This document shows, one piece after another, positions 5,589-5,693 of a stretch of DNA of 5,693 bases; the first letter of the stretch is position 1, and every line of letters begins with the position of its first letter. A model generated the notes under the pieces. The model was not told the DNA's origin. It saw only the letters and a program-made list of their open reading frames with translations, and searched no databases. The DNA comes from Bacteroidota bacterium (GTDB lineage: Bacteria; Bacteroidota; Rhodothermia; Rhodothermales; UBA10348). The stretch is taken from assembly GCA_027620595.1 (NCBI GenBank), contig JAQCDI010000182.1, positions 1 to 5,693 on the forward strand, given 5' to 3'. The translations under genes were made by a program, and so were the position numbers.

Positions 5589-5693
5589 ATGGCCTTCGTG
5601 ATGACCGGAGACCTTTTCCGGAACTCGCGGGCCATAAAACAGCTGCGGTCATTGCATGCGAGGGGCTGGCGGGTGGATGTGTTTTTCCTGGAA
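5589..5693 (+). CDS. Partial N-terminus of a glycosyltransferase-like protein (runs off the right edge)
   Basis: Thirty-five codons are visible and remain open at the edge. The translation MAFVMTGDLFRNSRAIKQLR continues with SLHARGWRVDVFFLE. A short hydrophobic strand, a glycine-bearing loop, then a helix with Arg/Lys and Leu (RAIKQLRSLHARGW) and a second strand VDVFFLE match the beginning of GT-B glycosyltransferases of the GT4 type, which start with the first beta-alpha-beta unit of the Rossmann-like domain. The acceptor and sugar cannot be inferred. The ATG at 5589 was chosen because it begins that first strand. The frame stays open well upstream and reads PFYPDPDPVAPLGYR just before the ATG, so a start at TTG 5577, TTG 5541 or further up is possible. 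No clear Shine-Dalgarno is seen. It is divergent from the LacI-family regulator. Confidence 0.6.
   Translation, partial: MAFVMTGDLFRNSRAIKQLRSLHARGWRVDVFFLE

Overview
The window is GC-rich bacterial chromosome, densely coded on the minus strand. A GWxTD-domain secreted protein, a short FtsY without a long acidic N-terminal domain, and an amylase N-terminus with CBM48-like and Ig-like domains together suggest the Rhodothermota/Bacteroidota side of the tree (Rhodothermales- or Balneolales-like). This is an inference from protein families; there is no rRNA or other marker to confirm it.

Layout from right to left along the minus strand. At the right edge (5589-5693) a plus-strand gene begins and runs out of the window; its 35 visible codons look like the N-terminus of a family-4-type glycosyltransferase. 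It is divergent from a LacI/PurR-family regulator (4293-5309, TTG start). The shared intergenic region (5310-5588) holds a perfect 14-bp palindrome, TGTAAGCGCTTACA, typical of LacI-family operators, and a second perfect palindrome, TGTGGATCCACA. Eight bases after the regulator comes what should be its target, a secreted starch-active protein. This locus is damaged: a signal peptide, CBM48-like domain and Ig-like domain (3631-4284) are followed, in another reading frame, by an alpha-amylase C-terminal beta domain (3410-3661). No GH13 catalytic barrel lies between them. It is a deleted and frameshifted amylase, or an assembly error.

The housekeeping part follows: a CDP-alcohol phosphatidyltransferase (pgsA-like, 2786-3349), the SRP receptor ftsY (1759-2709) and the GWxTD protein (124-1521). 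The pgsA start has no Shine-Dalgarno of its own. It overlaps, as ATGA, the stop of a 13-codon ORF that has the best Shine-Dalgarno seen in the window. The 237-base gap between ftsY and the GWxTD gene holds an 8-bp inverted repeat and a 14-bp near-identical direct repeat, one copy of which overlaps a possible -10 box. A weak promoter-like pair near the left edge may serve the next minus-strand gene.

Functionally the window joins a carbohydrate-regulated module (regulator, operator, broken amylase) to a membrane-biogenesis module (phospholipid synthesis, SRP targeting, exported GWxTD protein). No CRISPR array, tRNA, rRNA, IS element or convincing intrinsic terminator was seen. The most unusual items are the catalytic-domain-less amylase and the leader ORF coupled to pgsA.
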